Part shown: positions 25,165 through 39,149 of the stretch, one piece after another
Position numbering within the stretch: the stretch's first letter is position 1
Layout: each line of letters opens with the position of its first letter
Source: Rhea pennata
Lineage: Eukaryota > Chordata > Aves > Rheiformes > Rheidae
Direction of reading: 5' to 3'
DNA length: 64,000 nucleotides
Assembly: GCF_028389875.1 (NCBI RefSeq)
Contig: NC_084676.1
Location: forward strand, 9,858,001 to 9,922,000
The notes under the pieces: model-generated
The model's database searches: none
Seen by the model: the letters and a program-made list of their open reading frames with translations, nothing else
Told to the model about the DNA's origin: nothing
Program-made: the position numbers and the translations under genes

Positions 25165-28100
25165 TGCCACCCTCCAGCTGAGGCTGGCCACAGATGACCA
25201 GAATCCACCACTGCTGGGCATGCAGCACCAAAACCCTCCCGCCGCCCCCCTGAGCAGCGTGGGGCGGCTGGAAACCAGTGTCCCCGGTGCTCCCAGCTCG
25301 CTGCTAACTGGGACGCAGGACTGCAGGCCCAGGAGCGCGGTGGTGTGCAGGGGAGCTCTGCCATCTCGTGGCTGTGCTCCGCTGCGCCAGGGCCTGCAGG
25401 GCTCCCTGCGCCCGCGATGCCCGGCTCCCTGCCCGCCACGCAGACCCGCCGACCAGGGGCCGGGCGAGAGTGGGGAGCTGAAACCCAGAGCTCGGAGCTG
25501 TCTGTGTGCACAGAGATACGTTATAATGTCAGCACATTCGTCACATCAGGTGACACGGTCGGACGTACTGACGGGCTCTCTTCTGAGGCCAGCACAAAGC
25601 CCGTACTCTTGAGTGCTGGGTTGGCGGTGGTCGCACTGGAAATAAGAGTCGAAGGGGGAAAGGGCATGCACAGCAGGGCAGGAGGTAGAGGGGACATGCA
25701 GGGTCCTGAGGCCATTTCCAAGAGGGCAGCCCAGTACTGGCATCAAAGCAGGGAGGCTGGTGACTGCGTGTACCTCTAAGCACAATTCCCTAGAGCAATT
25801 TACTGTCCCTTCTAGCCAGAGATGGAAACAGCACAGCACGTAGGCAGCATGGTGTTCCTGTCTATGTGCCATGCACACCACGGGCAAATCACTGCCTTCC
25901 ACTAATTCTCCCTCTGGTCCCAGCAAGAGAAGGAAAGGCCCATCTGTCACTCCCTGTAGCAATCTCCAGTGTGCTGTTGTGTTTCAGGATGGTCCTCCAA
26001 CTCTGTCCACACCAGCTCACAGCAGGGCAAATACCAGCCTCGCAGGGCACTGAGCCACGCTGGCCTAACACTGCCCTGCTAGGCACGCATGGAGCACACG
26101 GCAGCCCATGTACAACCATGCATGTGCTGGAAAAGCAGGTCTGTGCATCCACCCATATTCTGCACACACAGTGACTAGTGTCTGAGCTGACAGGGCTGCT
26201 AGGAATGAACCTTGGTGTATCTCATACTGTCACCTAGAAAGCTGGAGTGAACGTGGCCACCAGAGGCCTGGGAGCTTTAGGTAAATGTTGCCTCCTCTCT
26301 GTTCTGCTCTCCAGGGCTGGCATCTGCATCCCGGGCTGCTGGCTTTGTACTGGGCAATAGGGCTGGAGTTTTCTAGCAGGGACAAACCCTTGGAGACCTT
26401 GAGGGGAGGCACACACAGAGTTCATGGGGACCCAGCCACCTGGCACATTTAGGATTGGTTGCAGGAGACAGGAATGCTAACTTGGCTGCTGCTTAGCATG
26501 GTACAGGAGCCTTGTTCAAACTGCTCCATCATCACTAGGGGACATCCATCAGTAGAACCCAGCAAAGTAATTTCAAGATGTTTCGGTGTGGAGAGGATTC
26601 TCCTTTCCCAATCATGACATGTCACAAATGCTCCTACAGGGAATGAATGGGGAAATCCGAACTTTACATTTAATGGCTACAGGTGTAGTTTTCAAAGCAG
26701 AGGTGGATCTTGTCTGAGTAAACCCTGTAGGAAGATGACGTAGGAGGAAATGGCCTGCTTTTTCATCCAAACCCATCCATAGACTCCAAGATGAGTATGT
26801 AGCTTGGATTTGCTTTCCGACTTCATGCTGAGGCAGGCAAAGCCTCCCTGAAGGTCTCACAGTACCTCCAGCATCCACCAGCCATCTGCTTGTTCCCCAA
26901 TGTCCACACTTCACAGCAGAGCTACAGCCTGTCCCCTTTGCAAGGTCATTTGTTGCCACTGGTGTTGCTTGTCACTTGGTAAAGTCAGTCTGGGCTGTGT
27001 TTCTTCACAAGGAAAAGGATCTTCCACTCCTCAGCAGGGTTCAGAGACTAAAGGAGACAAGAAACTAAAGAGCACTTGATTGGAAACAGAGGAGACTGAG
27101 GCCCTCCATATACTCCTTTCTGAATGATCACATCCCAGTGAGTTACTGGAGTAGACACTCCATTATACTTACTATCCTCGTGGTTTGGAGATGAGTTTCC
27201 AGAACTAGAAAAGTTAAGAGTGTTTCAGGCCTGGTTCACCATTATTCCCTGCCAACAAATTTTGAGGGGTCAGAGGCAACGCTATGGCTCTGGCAAACCC
27301 CTCCACATCCCTACCTTTAAGCCAACCTCCCCTCCAAGGAGATGTTCTCCTGTGCGAGGAGACCTCAGTCCTGCCTCTTTCTCTACCTGGCCTGTGAAAA
27401 CCCCCCTTCCCAGCCCCTACCGATGAGACAGAGCTCAGAACGGCCATCTCAAACTTCTGGCAGAAGGTATGGAGTTGAGCTCCAGATTCTTGCAAAGACG
27501 AAGTGTCTTCCACCATCTTCCAGAAACTAGGTAGAAGCATGGGACCATGGGGCATCTGTGAAGACAGACCTTGAGATTAGAGAGGTCCTTAGGGTCTCAG
27601 AGAAGAACTAAAAGAGGAAGAGCAGAAAGAAAAGGAGTGAGAAAGCAGGAGAACAGGCCTTTCCTCTAAAGATGCACTTTGCATCTAAGATCCAGTCCCA
27701 TTTTGGCAACAAAAGTTGCCTCTCTCTGACATTGAGCCACATGTCCTGGAGCAGGGCAGTCAAAGGAACAGCTCTTGGGCTGGATCCTGCTGTCCTGTCC
27801 CAGGAGCCTGCAACCCTTCCCACACCGTGAGTGGGATTATCAACCTGAGCCAGGCCTCCTAGGCTCCCTTTGGAGCACAGGAGTCCTGGCTGGTTCAGTC
27901 AGTGGAATATTAGGTCAATCCATCTCCTCCTAAAGCCTGTGTCTAAAAAGGGGAAGAATTACTCCCTTGTAGTCCAGCTGACTGTAAAGGAAGGATCTAG
28001 CTCAGGGGTAGCTATCTGCACTGTAAGCGTCTCAAACCGAGCAGGAGAAATCCAGCCACTGTGACTGGAAACGTACATAAAGTGTGAGAGAAGATATCTT

Positions 28101-28643
28101 TATGTGGTTGCATGATGTTCTCATTTTGGTCACAGGTCAGGCAAGGGCCTGACCTATTATCCTCATGTGTGCAAACGTCAAGCTTAAAAAGTGTCTGTGT
28201 AGTGAGGCATCCTGAAAAATGCCTCCCAAAAGATTGTAGATTGAGTGATGTTCGTTCCTCAGGCCAGGAACTGTCTTTCTCCTCCTTGCCTGCCTGACAC
28301 AGAGCTCGCTGGAGCTCAGATTTAACACTGATCTCTCAGGCACCACATCAATAAAATACACGTAGTACTCCTCGAAGAGAAAGCAGGATAAACTTCAACA
28401 ATCAAGAAATGTATATTTGGCCTTCCCTGGTCACAGGGGAGGAGAGATCACTTACAAACGCTAGACCTGAGAGATGTAGGTCTGCCAGGGGAGGCTCAGG
28501 ATGAGGGAAACCTTCCACACTGCACTGTTGTCCGAAAACGGGAAACACTTAAAGGACTGTCAAGGGTTTTCAGGCCCTCTTGGGCATTTATTACCAGCCA
28601 TGGCTGGAGTTTAGGGTCCTGAATGCATCTGGTAGCCCTGCCT

Positions 28644-28672
28644 CCCCCCCCCCCCCCCCCACCACCACCACC
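28644..28672. repeat. C17 run followed by (ACC)4
   Basis: Seventeen C residues (28644-28660) and four ACC units (28661-28672). The G-rich complementary strand may form quadruplex structure. Confidence 0.95.
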
Positions 28673-31320
28673 AAAAGAAGAGAAGAGAAGCAGCCACCCT
28701 GGTTGTGCAAAGCAGCAGTTGGAGAAGCACAGCTGCACACAGGCCACCCCTACACCTTCCTTGCAGGGTGTCACCCCACCAGGGGCACCATGGCTGGGCA
28801 TCAGGGTGCGAGAATAGATGTTTACCCTGTTCTGCCTTTTGGGGGACGATTTTAGAAATGGACTCGGGGCAGCACTTCAGTAACACATCCTAGATGCTCT
28901 GTGCACATAGGTCAAGACAGTTGTGTTTTACGCTCCCTGCACATCAGGATTTGGTCTTGGCCAGCACAGAGAGGAATCCAGCACTGCTGTCTCCAGCATT
29001 AGGACCCAGCACAACCTTGGTCAGAGTTCAGCCAGAAGCGATACTCTCTCTGAGTGTGAAATTAAAAGTCACCTGCCCAGGCATTTGCTGGCATCACTAG
29101 TTACGAGGCAAACCTCCACACTCACAGCTCAAAGCCTGCAAAGCTTTAACTCAGGATCCGGAACAAGCTCAGGAAGATTTCTTCAGCTATTGTATCAGTT
29201 TTCCTAGCTCAGCTCTGGAGCCCTGCAACCAGCAGGGACTGAGTTGCAAACCCCACAACAGCTCCAGCATGTAGCCCAGCTGCTCCCTCCTCAGCTTGCA
29301 CTCACTCATAGCAGCACACCCAAAACCACACTCCTCAAAAAACCCTCCAAGGTGTCCTTGCCCAGCTGGCATAAATCAGGCAATCATTCCTGCCAAGTTA
29401 AATATAACAGCCTCAACTGGTATTAGATGCAGTCTTATGCTGATCTGCCTAGAGCAACCCTAGGGGTAGTGTAGGGGTGTCTGAGCACTCTTCATCTTCC
29501 CCTCATTTTGTCCTGAGGGAGTCTCATTTCCCTACTATGCTTGTCAGTCAAGCTGGGACCTGAAATTCCTCAACCTGTAGGGGATGGAGACAGGGTGACC
29601 TGGTCTAGGCTCACTCCCAGCACTCAGGTCTCTTCCTGCCATGTTCATACGGACCATCTCATCTTCCTGTATGCGTCTGGAGGTGCTACTGCCTCCCTAC
29701 AGCCAGGTAAGCCTCTGTGTTCGCTCTGCCTGGCCCTGGGCATTGAGGACAGGGCTGCACCCGGTACAGAGACCTTTCGGGCTGCAGTAGGAAGCCCAAG
29801 GAGTGAGTCCCCAGATTTTCTTGTATGATCTCTTCCAAACAAGCAGGAACTATGCCTTTGCTGAGGGTGGCTGGGGAGCCTCTGTGCTGGTTCCCAGCCT
29901 GCAGGTCACACATGTTTGCAGCCTTTTTACTTCCAAAACAGTCATTTGAGCTGGTGCTGCAGAAATACCCCACTTCTCCTACCTAACCTTGGTGTTGAGG
30001 TTTTTCCAGGCATCCCGTTAGCTGAGAAATCAGGTGGAGGAAGCTGTTCTGAAGATGCCAGTTCAGCTGGAAAACAAAAGCAACTTTGCCATTAATTGTC
30101 CTGCACTTAAACTCGCAAGTTAAGCTGAAAGATAAGCTAGTTCTAAATATTCAGAATGCTCTATAGATCATGGATTTTACCCTTGATAAATATCTTTCTT
30201 ACCATATTCAAATACCTGATTGCAAGCTCTTTGTAATGTACTGCATATAGTGGCAATGTTATTAGTAGGCATGAAATGCTTAAGATTCTAATGGATTTAG
30301 TGTCCTTTTGCTTTCCCAAAACTGATTGATGTGATTCTAGTTGCTTTATAAGAGAAAACTATTTTGTGATGCAGGTAAGGGACTTAATCCTTCCTGTGCA
30401 AGAGATTGAAGTAAGAAATTTTAATTACAGTCCTAAGCATAGGCTGCTGTTTTTAAAGATATCATTGTTGCATGCTTCATCATGTAATACTCTCTCTCTG
30501 AAGGTCAGCCAGTAGAGGGAAGCATCACATTCCCAAATCCACTACAAGTTTGAACCTCTCAGAATGCTGCTCAAAAAGAATAGTTTCCTGATTGAGCCTT
30601 TTTACAACTGTGACCCATTTACACGGGACAACATAGATGCTGAATCTACTGAAAAATGCTGCAGTTCTCCCACTAAATGTTTTATGTTGGAGCCTGTTAA
30701 AATACAATTGCATGAGGAAGGAGTCATAGCTATCTAGTGCTTTTCTGTTTTCATCTTAAGCTTGGGATTTGGAAGTATAATTAAGGCATACATGTTCTTT
30801 TAAAATACATTGGAGCAGAAACCTTGTTAAGAAAGTGCTTGGAGACGAGTCTTAGTAGACTGTGTCCCGTGATATGTTTGCTAAAGCAATATTTGACCTT
30901 AAACACTGTCTAGGCTACTGCAATGCTACTTTTCTAGGATTTGTGAAAATTCTTATTCCTAGCATTTTGATTTTTGATTTGTTACTGTCTTTCTCATGTG
31001 GCCAAATCTTTTAAGCAAGTTCCCCCCACACTAGCTGTCCTTTCAGTAAAGCCAAGAGGTTTGGTGCACCTCTCTCAGTTCCAAATTACTAATAATCACT
31101 TGTTATATGATAAAGTTAGAAGATTTCAAGCCATCTGTAATTTCATACATCATTGGAATTTTAAATTTAAACTGAAATTTTTATTAGGCAATCATAATAG
31201 AAAAACGCATTTAGCAGAGATTACTACATGCTAGATCTCAGCTCACTTCAAGCTCATTCAGTAGGTTGGTCAGCAGTTTACACACATTGCATTATTTTTA
31301 TGCTAAGGGAGGCATGAATA

Positions 31321-31349
31321 CTTAAGTCATAATTTCATTATGACTTAAG
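31321..31349. repeat. Perfect inverted repeat, 13-base arms, 3-base loop
   Basis: CTTAAGTCATAAT (31321-31333), a TTC spacer, then ATTATGACTTAAG (31337-31349). The arms are fully complementary, and each begins or ends with the palindrome CTTAAG. It lies in AT-rich noncoding DNA with no transposon features that I can see around it. Confidence 0.85.
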
Positions 31350-32473
31350 GGGAGGAAATGGGGGGGCAGGAATCAAACTACTGTATTTCTATAGCAGTGC
31401 CTAGGCAGGTCGCCAACTGTTCAATAGCAAGATCTTACACATACCTCTCAAATGCTAGTTCTGCTTATGTTCGACCAAGCATACTCGTTCTAGCTTCTTG
31501 TTCTCTGCCTCAATTTACTCCTAGAAGCTGTGAGATAAAATGAAGGCCAAGTCCTCTTATCTTAGGTACTGAACAAAGCTCAGGGCACGTGCCTTCTTGC
31601 TCTTTTGCTTGGATAGAATTAAAACCAAGCCATGACTTGAAACTTCCCATTTGCTTTGCTTCACCTAAAACTTAAAAGAATGCTATCAAGAAAACTTCTG
31701 GTTTTATCTCTGGGTACAGAAAAATTGCACAGAGGGATGTGCAGTTCCATTTCAGATGTTCTGGAGCTCCTGTCACAAGCTGATGCAAAAGAAAAGGGCC
31801 GCTGTTCTCGCAGCTTTAGGAAGAGGCATTCACTCAACAGGAAAGTCACCAGGAAGCAGTAGAACTGGAAAGAGTAGGAGTAAAAAGCAGATTAACAGCT
31901 GAATGTTGGTGTTTAAAGGCTCTTGTCACTCAGTTTGAGAAGCACAGCATTTTGCAGCAACTTGGTGTCTTAATCTGACTGAAAAATCATTCTGGCAGTG
32001 AATATTGTCATGTCATGAAGCTATCATACTTCAAAAAGCAGCAGCAAAAGCCAAGGAGAAGTCAAATTGAAGATAATGTCCTTTATTTATATATATGTGT
32101 ATACATATATATAAAAATCTCAGCTTTTCTAAAGCTTTCCTTTTTTAGGAAAGGCTAATATTTTATGCATAGTTATATAGTGCTGCAAGAGAGGGAAAAT
32201 AGATTTTTGGTATTAAAAATTCTTCTGACCCAGTGCAATCCACTTCTTTTTTTGTTTTATGCTCACTCCTGCACTTGATGTCTGTTCTTTGTAACTTCTT
32301 GTTTGGGGATACTGGAAAAAACCTGCTGCAGCAACCTTAATAGTGGCCTTTCCTCTCTGCAGCCTGTTCCCCTGCTAATTTAATTTGCTTTTTACTTCAA
32401 ATAAAGTAGAAGGGATTGCACAATCTACCCTTCACAACAGAAGAAAAACTTAAGAGTTTGTTCTAATTTTTCA

Positions 32474-32743
32474 GTGGCAGAAAGCTTCAAAGAGACAAAG
32501 TGCAATGGGCAGAAATTGAAGCACAGGCAGTTCTGCCTGACTGTGAGGGGGAATTTCTTCCCTGTGAGAGTGACGGAGCCCTGGCACAGGTTGCCCAGAG
32601 AGGCTGTGGAGTCTCCTTCTCTGGAGCTCTTCAAGGCCCGCCTGGATGCAACCCTGTCTACCATGCTCTAGGTGACCCTGCTGAGCGGGGAGGTTGGACT
32701 AGGTGATCTCCAGAGGTCCCTTCCAACCTTACTGACTCTATGA
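32474..32743 (+). mobile_element. CR1 LINE, 5'-truncated 3' end
   Basis: The segment reads as the standard avian CR1 3' end: GACAAAGTGCAATGGGCAGA, then GAGAGTGACGGAGCCCTGGC, CAGGTTGCCCAGAGAGGCTG, TGGAGTCTCCTTCTCTGGAG, GCCCGCCTGGATGCAACCCT, CTAGGTGACCCTGCTGAGCG and GGTTGGACTAGGTGATCTCC. It ends with AGAGGTCCCTTCCAACCTT and TGACTCTATGA, in place of a poly(A) tail, as is usual for CR1. About 270 bases survive; the 5' part with the endonuclease and reverse transcriptase is missing. It is non-autonomous and inactive. This is the best single indication that the host is a bird. Confidence 0.95.
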
Positions 32744-33889
32744 AAGTCATCTCCAAATTTCTCTAAGCTTATTTCTAACAAACTTCACATACCATAGGTG
32801 AGCATTTCTTTATTACTCTGCTAATGGATAGTCTACAAATAGTACTTTTAGGGGTCATACAGCCAATGACCTGCTGAAAAATTTGTCCAGATCAATACTA
32901 ATATTTATTTTATTCTTGGGTTTATACAAGCTTCTTTACTGAAGGAAGTGTCTTGGCACAGGTTGACTATTTATGTTTAATGTATCATTTAATAATGTTA
33001 TACTTGTCTAACTCCAAATTAAAACCAAAACCCAAAGTCAGACATTGCAAGTAAAGTTCAACAGTAGGTTCTGCTGTGACTGTGGAGTTTGTTAAGTCAC
33101 TAACATATGTGATGTGAAAACTTCTTTAAAGAACAGGTAGGAGCCATCAGCTTCCACTTCCTATAAAGTATGAACAGGTACAGACAACATCTGTAAGTTG
33201 GCTCAAGCTTTTCCAGGATGTAGCCTGATCAGTAGACTGTTTTTAAGCCACCTGTGCGATGGCTGCAGAACAAAGTGTAGCTGTGGCCATGGGAAACTCG
33301 GCTCGTTGAAGTAGCTGCAAAGAGGCTGCCCCTGCTGTCATCCTTACTGCTTATAGAAATATTCATAACTAGCTATGCTTTTAATTAACACTTGATGTTT
33401 GATTGTAATATGAAGTGTAGCTTTATTATTGAATGATTAATTTAGGATGGTTTAGTGAACTTACAAACTACTAACATACATTTGATAGAAATATGACAGT
33501 AACTTCTTGTAACTTCATCTCTGGACGTGTACAGTGCACGACAGCCGCCTCTAGCAGGCCAGGATGTTACTGCTCTAGATTAAATAAGTTTGGCAGCCAG
33601 GTATTTCTTGGGACTCTTATCAGTAAATGAATTTTCTATGGATTCAGGTTTGCAAACTAAACCACATTTATTAAGCTTAATTAGTTGAATATTAGCAGGT
33701 GAGGTTATTTTGTCTATATGGACTCTCCACATCCATACAGTGCTTTTGTTGCTCTACATTGCTTAGTAGTTAACATTTCTAATCCCATTTCCCTACTTAA
33801 GTTATTTATGCTGTGACTCTTTATGGCTATTTTACCACATCCTCGTGCATTGTAAGCAGCCTTACCCTAGCTTCCTTCCAAAGAGTTTA

Positions 33890-33909
33890 ATATATATATA
33901 TATATATAT
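33890..33909. repeat. (TA)10 microsatellite
   Basis: Uninterrupted AT/TA alternation. Confidence 0.95.
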
Positions 33910-34911
33910 TTAATTCCTAAATGTAAAAACAGCTGATCTAAAACCGCAAGAAGGGACAAGGGGCAGGAGAGTAACTGCTCCAGGAGGAATCCGAGCGCAG
34001 TGGCAGGGAGGAGAGGAGGCAGCCGGAGGGCTGGGAGCGAGGGCGACCGCAGGGCTCTCCGGTACGGTGCAGCGGGTGTGCCAGCCCTACGGGATTTGTG
34101 GATGCAAAGCTGAGCGTATGTGCTACGGGGTGACTGAGCAGTGTGTTTCCTCTTTGTGGTGGAGTCAAACATAGCGCGTTTGCCCCCGTGGTAGTGGTGC
34201 AGAACAACTTTGCTTGCGGTAACCTAGTGCAGCGAGCCGCCGTTGGCGTGCCGCCGCGGGGCGAGCGTGCCCTGTGCTCCGGCACAGGGAGAACGGAGGA
34301 GGGAAGTCCTTCTCTGCAGCTTCTTGAGGCTTTGGCAAGCCAGGCAGGAAGGAGTCGGAGCACTTTATGCAAAGCTCAAGGTTCCTTCCTCTGCTCTATC
34401 TTAAGGTGGTAATTAGTAAAGAAAAAATAATAATCTTGCCATTATTGATTGGGTGTTTTACCTCCACAGTAGTACACAAAACATTCAGTTTTTCTTGTCC
34501 CTCCCACCACAGTGCAGTTGGTACAACGATCTCAACCGTGATCTCTTTGCTCCAAGTTAATAGTCTGCTTAATTTATTTGTTTAATAGGTACTTGTTTGC
34601 ACTTTACTGTCACTGTTGGCTATTGTGGTTCTGTGATTGAATATGACTGAGACTACTGTGTAGATACTCACATCTTCCCTTGTAGTGGCCTTCTGCAATG
34701 AAACAGTTTTAATGTTATGAAGTGATTTTTGCAAAATGTATACTTTAAAAATTTTCTTTAGAGATGAATCCACATTAAAAATAGATTTACAACAACTACT
34801 GATTTCCACTCTTGCCATACTAGGTTGCTCTTGAAGAGGGGCCAAAGTACCAGACTGCAAACTGCCAAAATTATCTTGGGTTTGCTTGTTGGTGTGTGGT
34901 GTGGGTGTTTT

Positions 34912-34961
34912 TCTCTCTCTCTCTTTTTTTCTTTTCTTTTTTTTTTTTTTTTTTTTTTTTT
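34912..34961. repeat. Pyrimidine tract: (TC)n then poly(T)
   Basis: CTCTCTCTCTCT followed by T-runs broken by two C and ending in 25 T residues (34937-34961). Confidence 0.95.
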
Positions 34962-37900
34962 GTGGAGGGGTTTTCCCACTTTTCCTGATTAGGATAATTG
35001 CATTATCTCAGTCCTTTTACTTAAAATTGCCTGCTCATCTGTCCTTGGTCCATACACGGAATATTTGCTTTTCTTGTCCTGAAAACTAGAAAAATACTAG
35101 AATTCTAGAGTATGATTAAAAACATTTGCAAAAAGAGAGGACTTTAAATTCGGCTGTGGAGACTGTGAAGTAGAAATGACTCTTGATTCACAGTAATCTA
35201 ATTAGGCACTTCTCCAGAAAATCCTGTAGTAATGTCTGGTACAACTCAAACAATGATTTTTTTATGTCCTATCCAAGCTCTGTATGCTCAGACTTGCAGA
35301 ATTTTTGCAAGTTGGAGTGAAAAATGACAATACAGTGGATGTCTGTCAGTCATTTGTCCCATCGTCAAATGGCAACAGGAGAAGAAGGAAGTAAGAATAC
35401 TTTGGGGTAAATCTTCGTCCCATCATGTAGCTATTGCCTGATGGATGCACATTTTGTCTCCACCACAGTCAGGGCTGTAGCTCTTACTGCGTATGGGTAC
35501 TGGAAATAGTAAATGCTTTGGGTCTCTTCAATTTAATACGTATATAGTCCCTACACTTAATCTCACTGATTTTCTTCTGGCCTTGCTTAAAATGATGATG
35601 CATATGATGTGTTACTTCATCAAAAAATTAACGTAATGCCTAAGTACAGATTTCTTGAGAGCTTCCACCTCTTTCACTAATCCTGCAGGTTTTTTGTAAT
35701 GTTTTCCCTGCTGCTCTTTCATCTTAGAGCTGAGCCCAATGTAAGTTTGATTGAAGAAGACTTGGCTAAAGCAGTATGACTAATCTTGTGGCAAATTCAG
35801 GAACTCCAGAGCATCTTACAGTCCTGCTGAGCAAACAGTGCTACGGAGTTGGGATCAGAGACTCTGGCAATGTTGGGCAGTTGAAAAGTTTCTCTTCCCC
35901 GGTGGAATGACTGAGCTTTCTGCTCTGGTTACGAGTGCTGCTTAATGCACAGACAGCATGGAAAAACGAAATTGCCAAAAGGGCTGATTGAAGGGAAGAA
36001 AAACGGATTTAGGGTTTTTTTGTTTGTTTTAACTGAAGCTGGCTGGCAAATCGCTTGTTAAATTGTCCCCGCAGAATGATGCAGTCCCAAGCAGAAACCG
36101 CTGCGGCTGGAAGCACCTTTGCGTTGCCCGTCCCTGTCAGCACATGGCCGTGTGTATGATGAACTGATTCTGTAATTCGGAGGCTATGACAGCACAAACT
36201 GCCCAAACACAAAACCAGGGGGTGGAGGAAAAGGCAAGCTGCAGCCGCAGGGCTGCGTCCCGCTTCCGCTGCGCGGAGGCTGCCGAGCGCTTTGCAGCTG
36301 TGGCCTCGCTGCAGAGCTACTGCCCCGGGGCTCGGGGTCAGTCCCCCGCTGTCCCTGGGGGTGGTGGCGCAGCCCGGCTGGAAAAATCTGGGTTCCACCC
36401 CCCCCCTTTTTTTCCATTTATTGGGGCTGTGCTGTTTGTTTTGTAAGCAGAAACCTCTCCTGTTAAAACCTGGTAACTTGAAGCAATAGATGCTTTTAAA
36501 GCTAACCTTAGCACTTGACTGTGTCAGGTTATAAATGCAGCAGCAAAAACCGTGAATAGCCACGGGGCTGATTATTAATAGTTGTACCGCTTGCATTAAC
36601 TTGTTTTAACTCAGTTCTCTGGTGGCAGTTCGAGAGCAGCAGTGGAGTGGATGCTTGAAACTTACCTGATGGCTTGTGTTGAGTGGAATGCTAATTAGTT
36701 TTGTTTAATTTCTGCAAGGTTTTGCACAGATGCTAGTAAAATTAATTTAAATATGTAAGTGCTTTCACCTTTTGTTCCTTTCATCAAGCAAAATGCAGGA
36801 GAGCCTTGGGAAGCTGTTAAGCATGAAGACTATGTTTGCTGCTGAAAGTGGAGTTAGAACGTGAGCACAGGCAGTGTGAACCTGCTAACGGATGAGGCAT
36901 AAAAATCGCTGCTGAAAGTGGCAGCTATTCAGGAGGATATTCAGGAAAGCCGGAATATTGAATAAGTTAAGATCTGCTTATATTAAAGGTGACCATGTAT
37001 ATCTTATCCAAACATAATCAAACACATCTTTGCTCATATTTTCTTGCGTGCAATATAAATTAAGCAAACTTCTTACAGCTAAGCTAGTTAGGAAAGCTAT
37101 TTGAAGATGCCTACAGAAGTAATTGAAAAACCTTGTAGTATGCGGACATGGGAAAGTGCTTCTGTTTAAAGCCATGGGCACAAATTCAAATTTCTTCCTA
37201 GCAGAGGAGAACTGGAGAATAAAACTGTATCCTGCCTTGCTGGCAGCTAGAGGCAAAGGCTGGAATAGTACAGAGTGCAGAATTATAAAGGAGAAGCTGC
37301 AGCAGATGTTAACCGTTCAGCCAAGAAGTTGTGTGCTATATCAAATGGAGTTTCCTCCCCATTAGGTTCCTTAGTTTTTGGGGTTTTTTTTTCCTATTGA
37401 TGGAAAAAAAATGCAGTGAGTGATCTGTTTGCCATAGAGGGGTGGAAAGGAGAACTTGAAGCAGTTCCAAGGAAAGTGTCTCCCGTTGCCTGGGAGCAAC
37501 AACTCCTGCTGTCTCATCAGATAAAACCATTAAAAAATCCTATTATGGGAATTAAGACTGATTAAGATGGGAAGCAATACCAAAGCTACAGCACCACAGG
37601 TAGAGCAAAGTCAGGATAAAATCTATTACTAGGTGTTTGTCAGTGTTGGAGACTCATTGTGACTTCTAAGTTATTTTGATTTCTAGAGCAGCTTCTACTA
37701 ATCTGTCATATTTACTGGCTTACTCTGAATATGAACGGCTAAGGCTTTTAAAAATTTTGTTAGACTTTGCTTATCTTATTATGTCAATGTTACTACAATG
37801 TATGTGACATTGGGTTAAAAAAAAATGCTTTTAGGGCTTACAAAGAAGAGGGACAGGCTCAAGTATCCAGTTGTGTTGGGTTTGTATGCTAACTCTTGGC

Positions 37901-39133
37901 ATGTGACCAGCTGACATCAGTTTGCCCTTTGAGTTCAGATTTTTGTAAACAACTTGTTTTCAAAGTACCCTCTAAATGCTGATAACATCTGAAGTCTTCC
38001 CCGTGTGACTCTAAAGTACTTAAATGAGCAGAATATTCTTACGAAGACTTACTGCTCTTATTTCACAGAGATTTGTGAGACTGCCAGAATCCTTATAAAA
38101 GTGAAAGATTCTTAATTGCCCTTTTTGGACCCTAAAGACAGTCAGGGGTCTCATAGCTCTTTACTTGTGTGATACTCTTGGTTTTTTGTTTTTTGGGTTT
38201 TTGTTCTCCCACCAAATGTATTTTTTAAAACTTCTGTTGGTTAATGATTATGTAATGCTACATTCACTTCTAAATTAAATACTAAAGTGATGATAGATGG
38301 AATTTTTGAAGAAAAATGGAAGCTTCAAAATATTAAGTTTAAAATCTTTTTATAAAGAGTTTCTTTGTCTCTCAATCTTTGTAAAGATATTGATTACTTA
38401 AATGTCTGTTAGAACATTCAAGGTCTGACTTACTTCAAAGGAATAGCCATGAATATATTCTAATTGTTACATGATCTGTTAAACATATTTTTAAAATAGA
38501 AGTATTCAAGTGTATTGTTCACTTTGCTTCAATATTTTCTACTGTAACTTCACACAAGCTAATGCACACAATGTTGAGAAATTATCACAGGTTACGTCTT
38601 AGTTTTCTTGCTGGCTTGTTTCTTCAATATTCTTCCATATGATATGTTGCAGAACTTGATGGTGATGATTTCACGAAGATACAGTAACTTCTGTTCTCTT
38701 AGTTGCTTGCTTGTTCTCCCGATTGACCCAGTGTAAACTTGTCTGAGCGCGAGTGTTGGCGTAAGGGGGAGAGAGGTGGTACTGTTGGGCTTGGGGGTTG
38801 AGACCATCTATTTTAGTAGTAGCTAATTGGTAGATAGGGCTTAGTTTAATTTTACAACTAAGCCAAACTGACTTCAAACTGTCAGAAGAAAATAAAATAA
38901 AATAAAAAAAGACTCCGGTGGGTACAGAGCTGCATTAGTCAATATGAACTCAAGTTTAGTTTGGCTGTGGAGATCCTGTGTTGTGGACTAGCAGGTACAA
39001 TTAGCCTTTAGGCGGAGGACGATAGACTAAATGTCCTACCCTGATGGTGTCCTTTAGGCTTATTCACTCTTCAGACTTGTGATGTTCCTAGTACTGTATA
39101 AATCCCCATCAATAACACAACATTTGGATGGAC

Positions 39134-39149
39134 TTTTTTTTTTTTTTTT
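39134..39149. repeat. Poly(T) tract
   Basis: Sixteen T residues in AT-rich DNA. Confidence 0.95.

Larger units (their letters stand above)
19761..29980. other. Noncoding region, no gene recognised
   Basis: Moderately GC-rich. It contains a (CA)n-type microsatellite (21553-21600), a small CpG-rich patch near 23.1-23.5 kb, the T-box-like palindrome at 25143-25164 and a C17-(ACC)4 run at 28644-28672. The 375-codon minus-strand frame at 22922-24049 is low-complexity and unsupported. In human, CD74 follows the 3' end of RPS14, but I see no CD74-like exon here. Confidence 0.55.
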
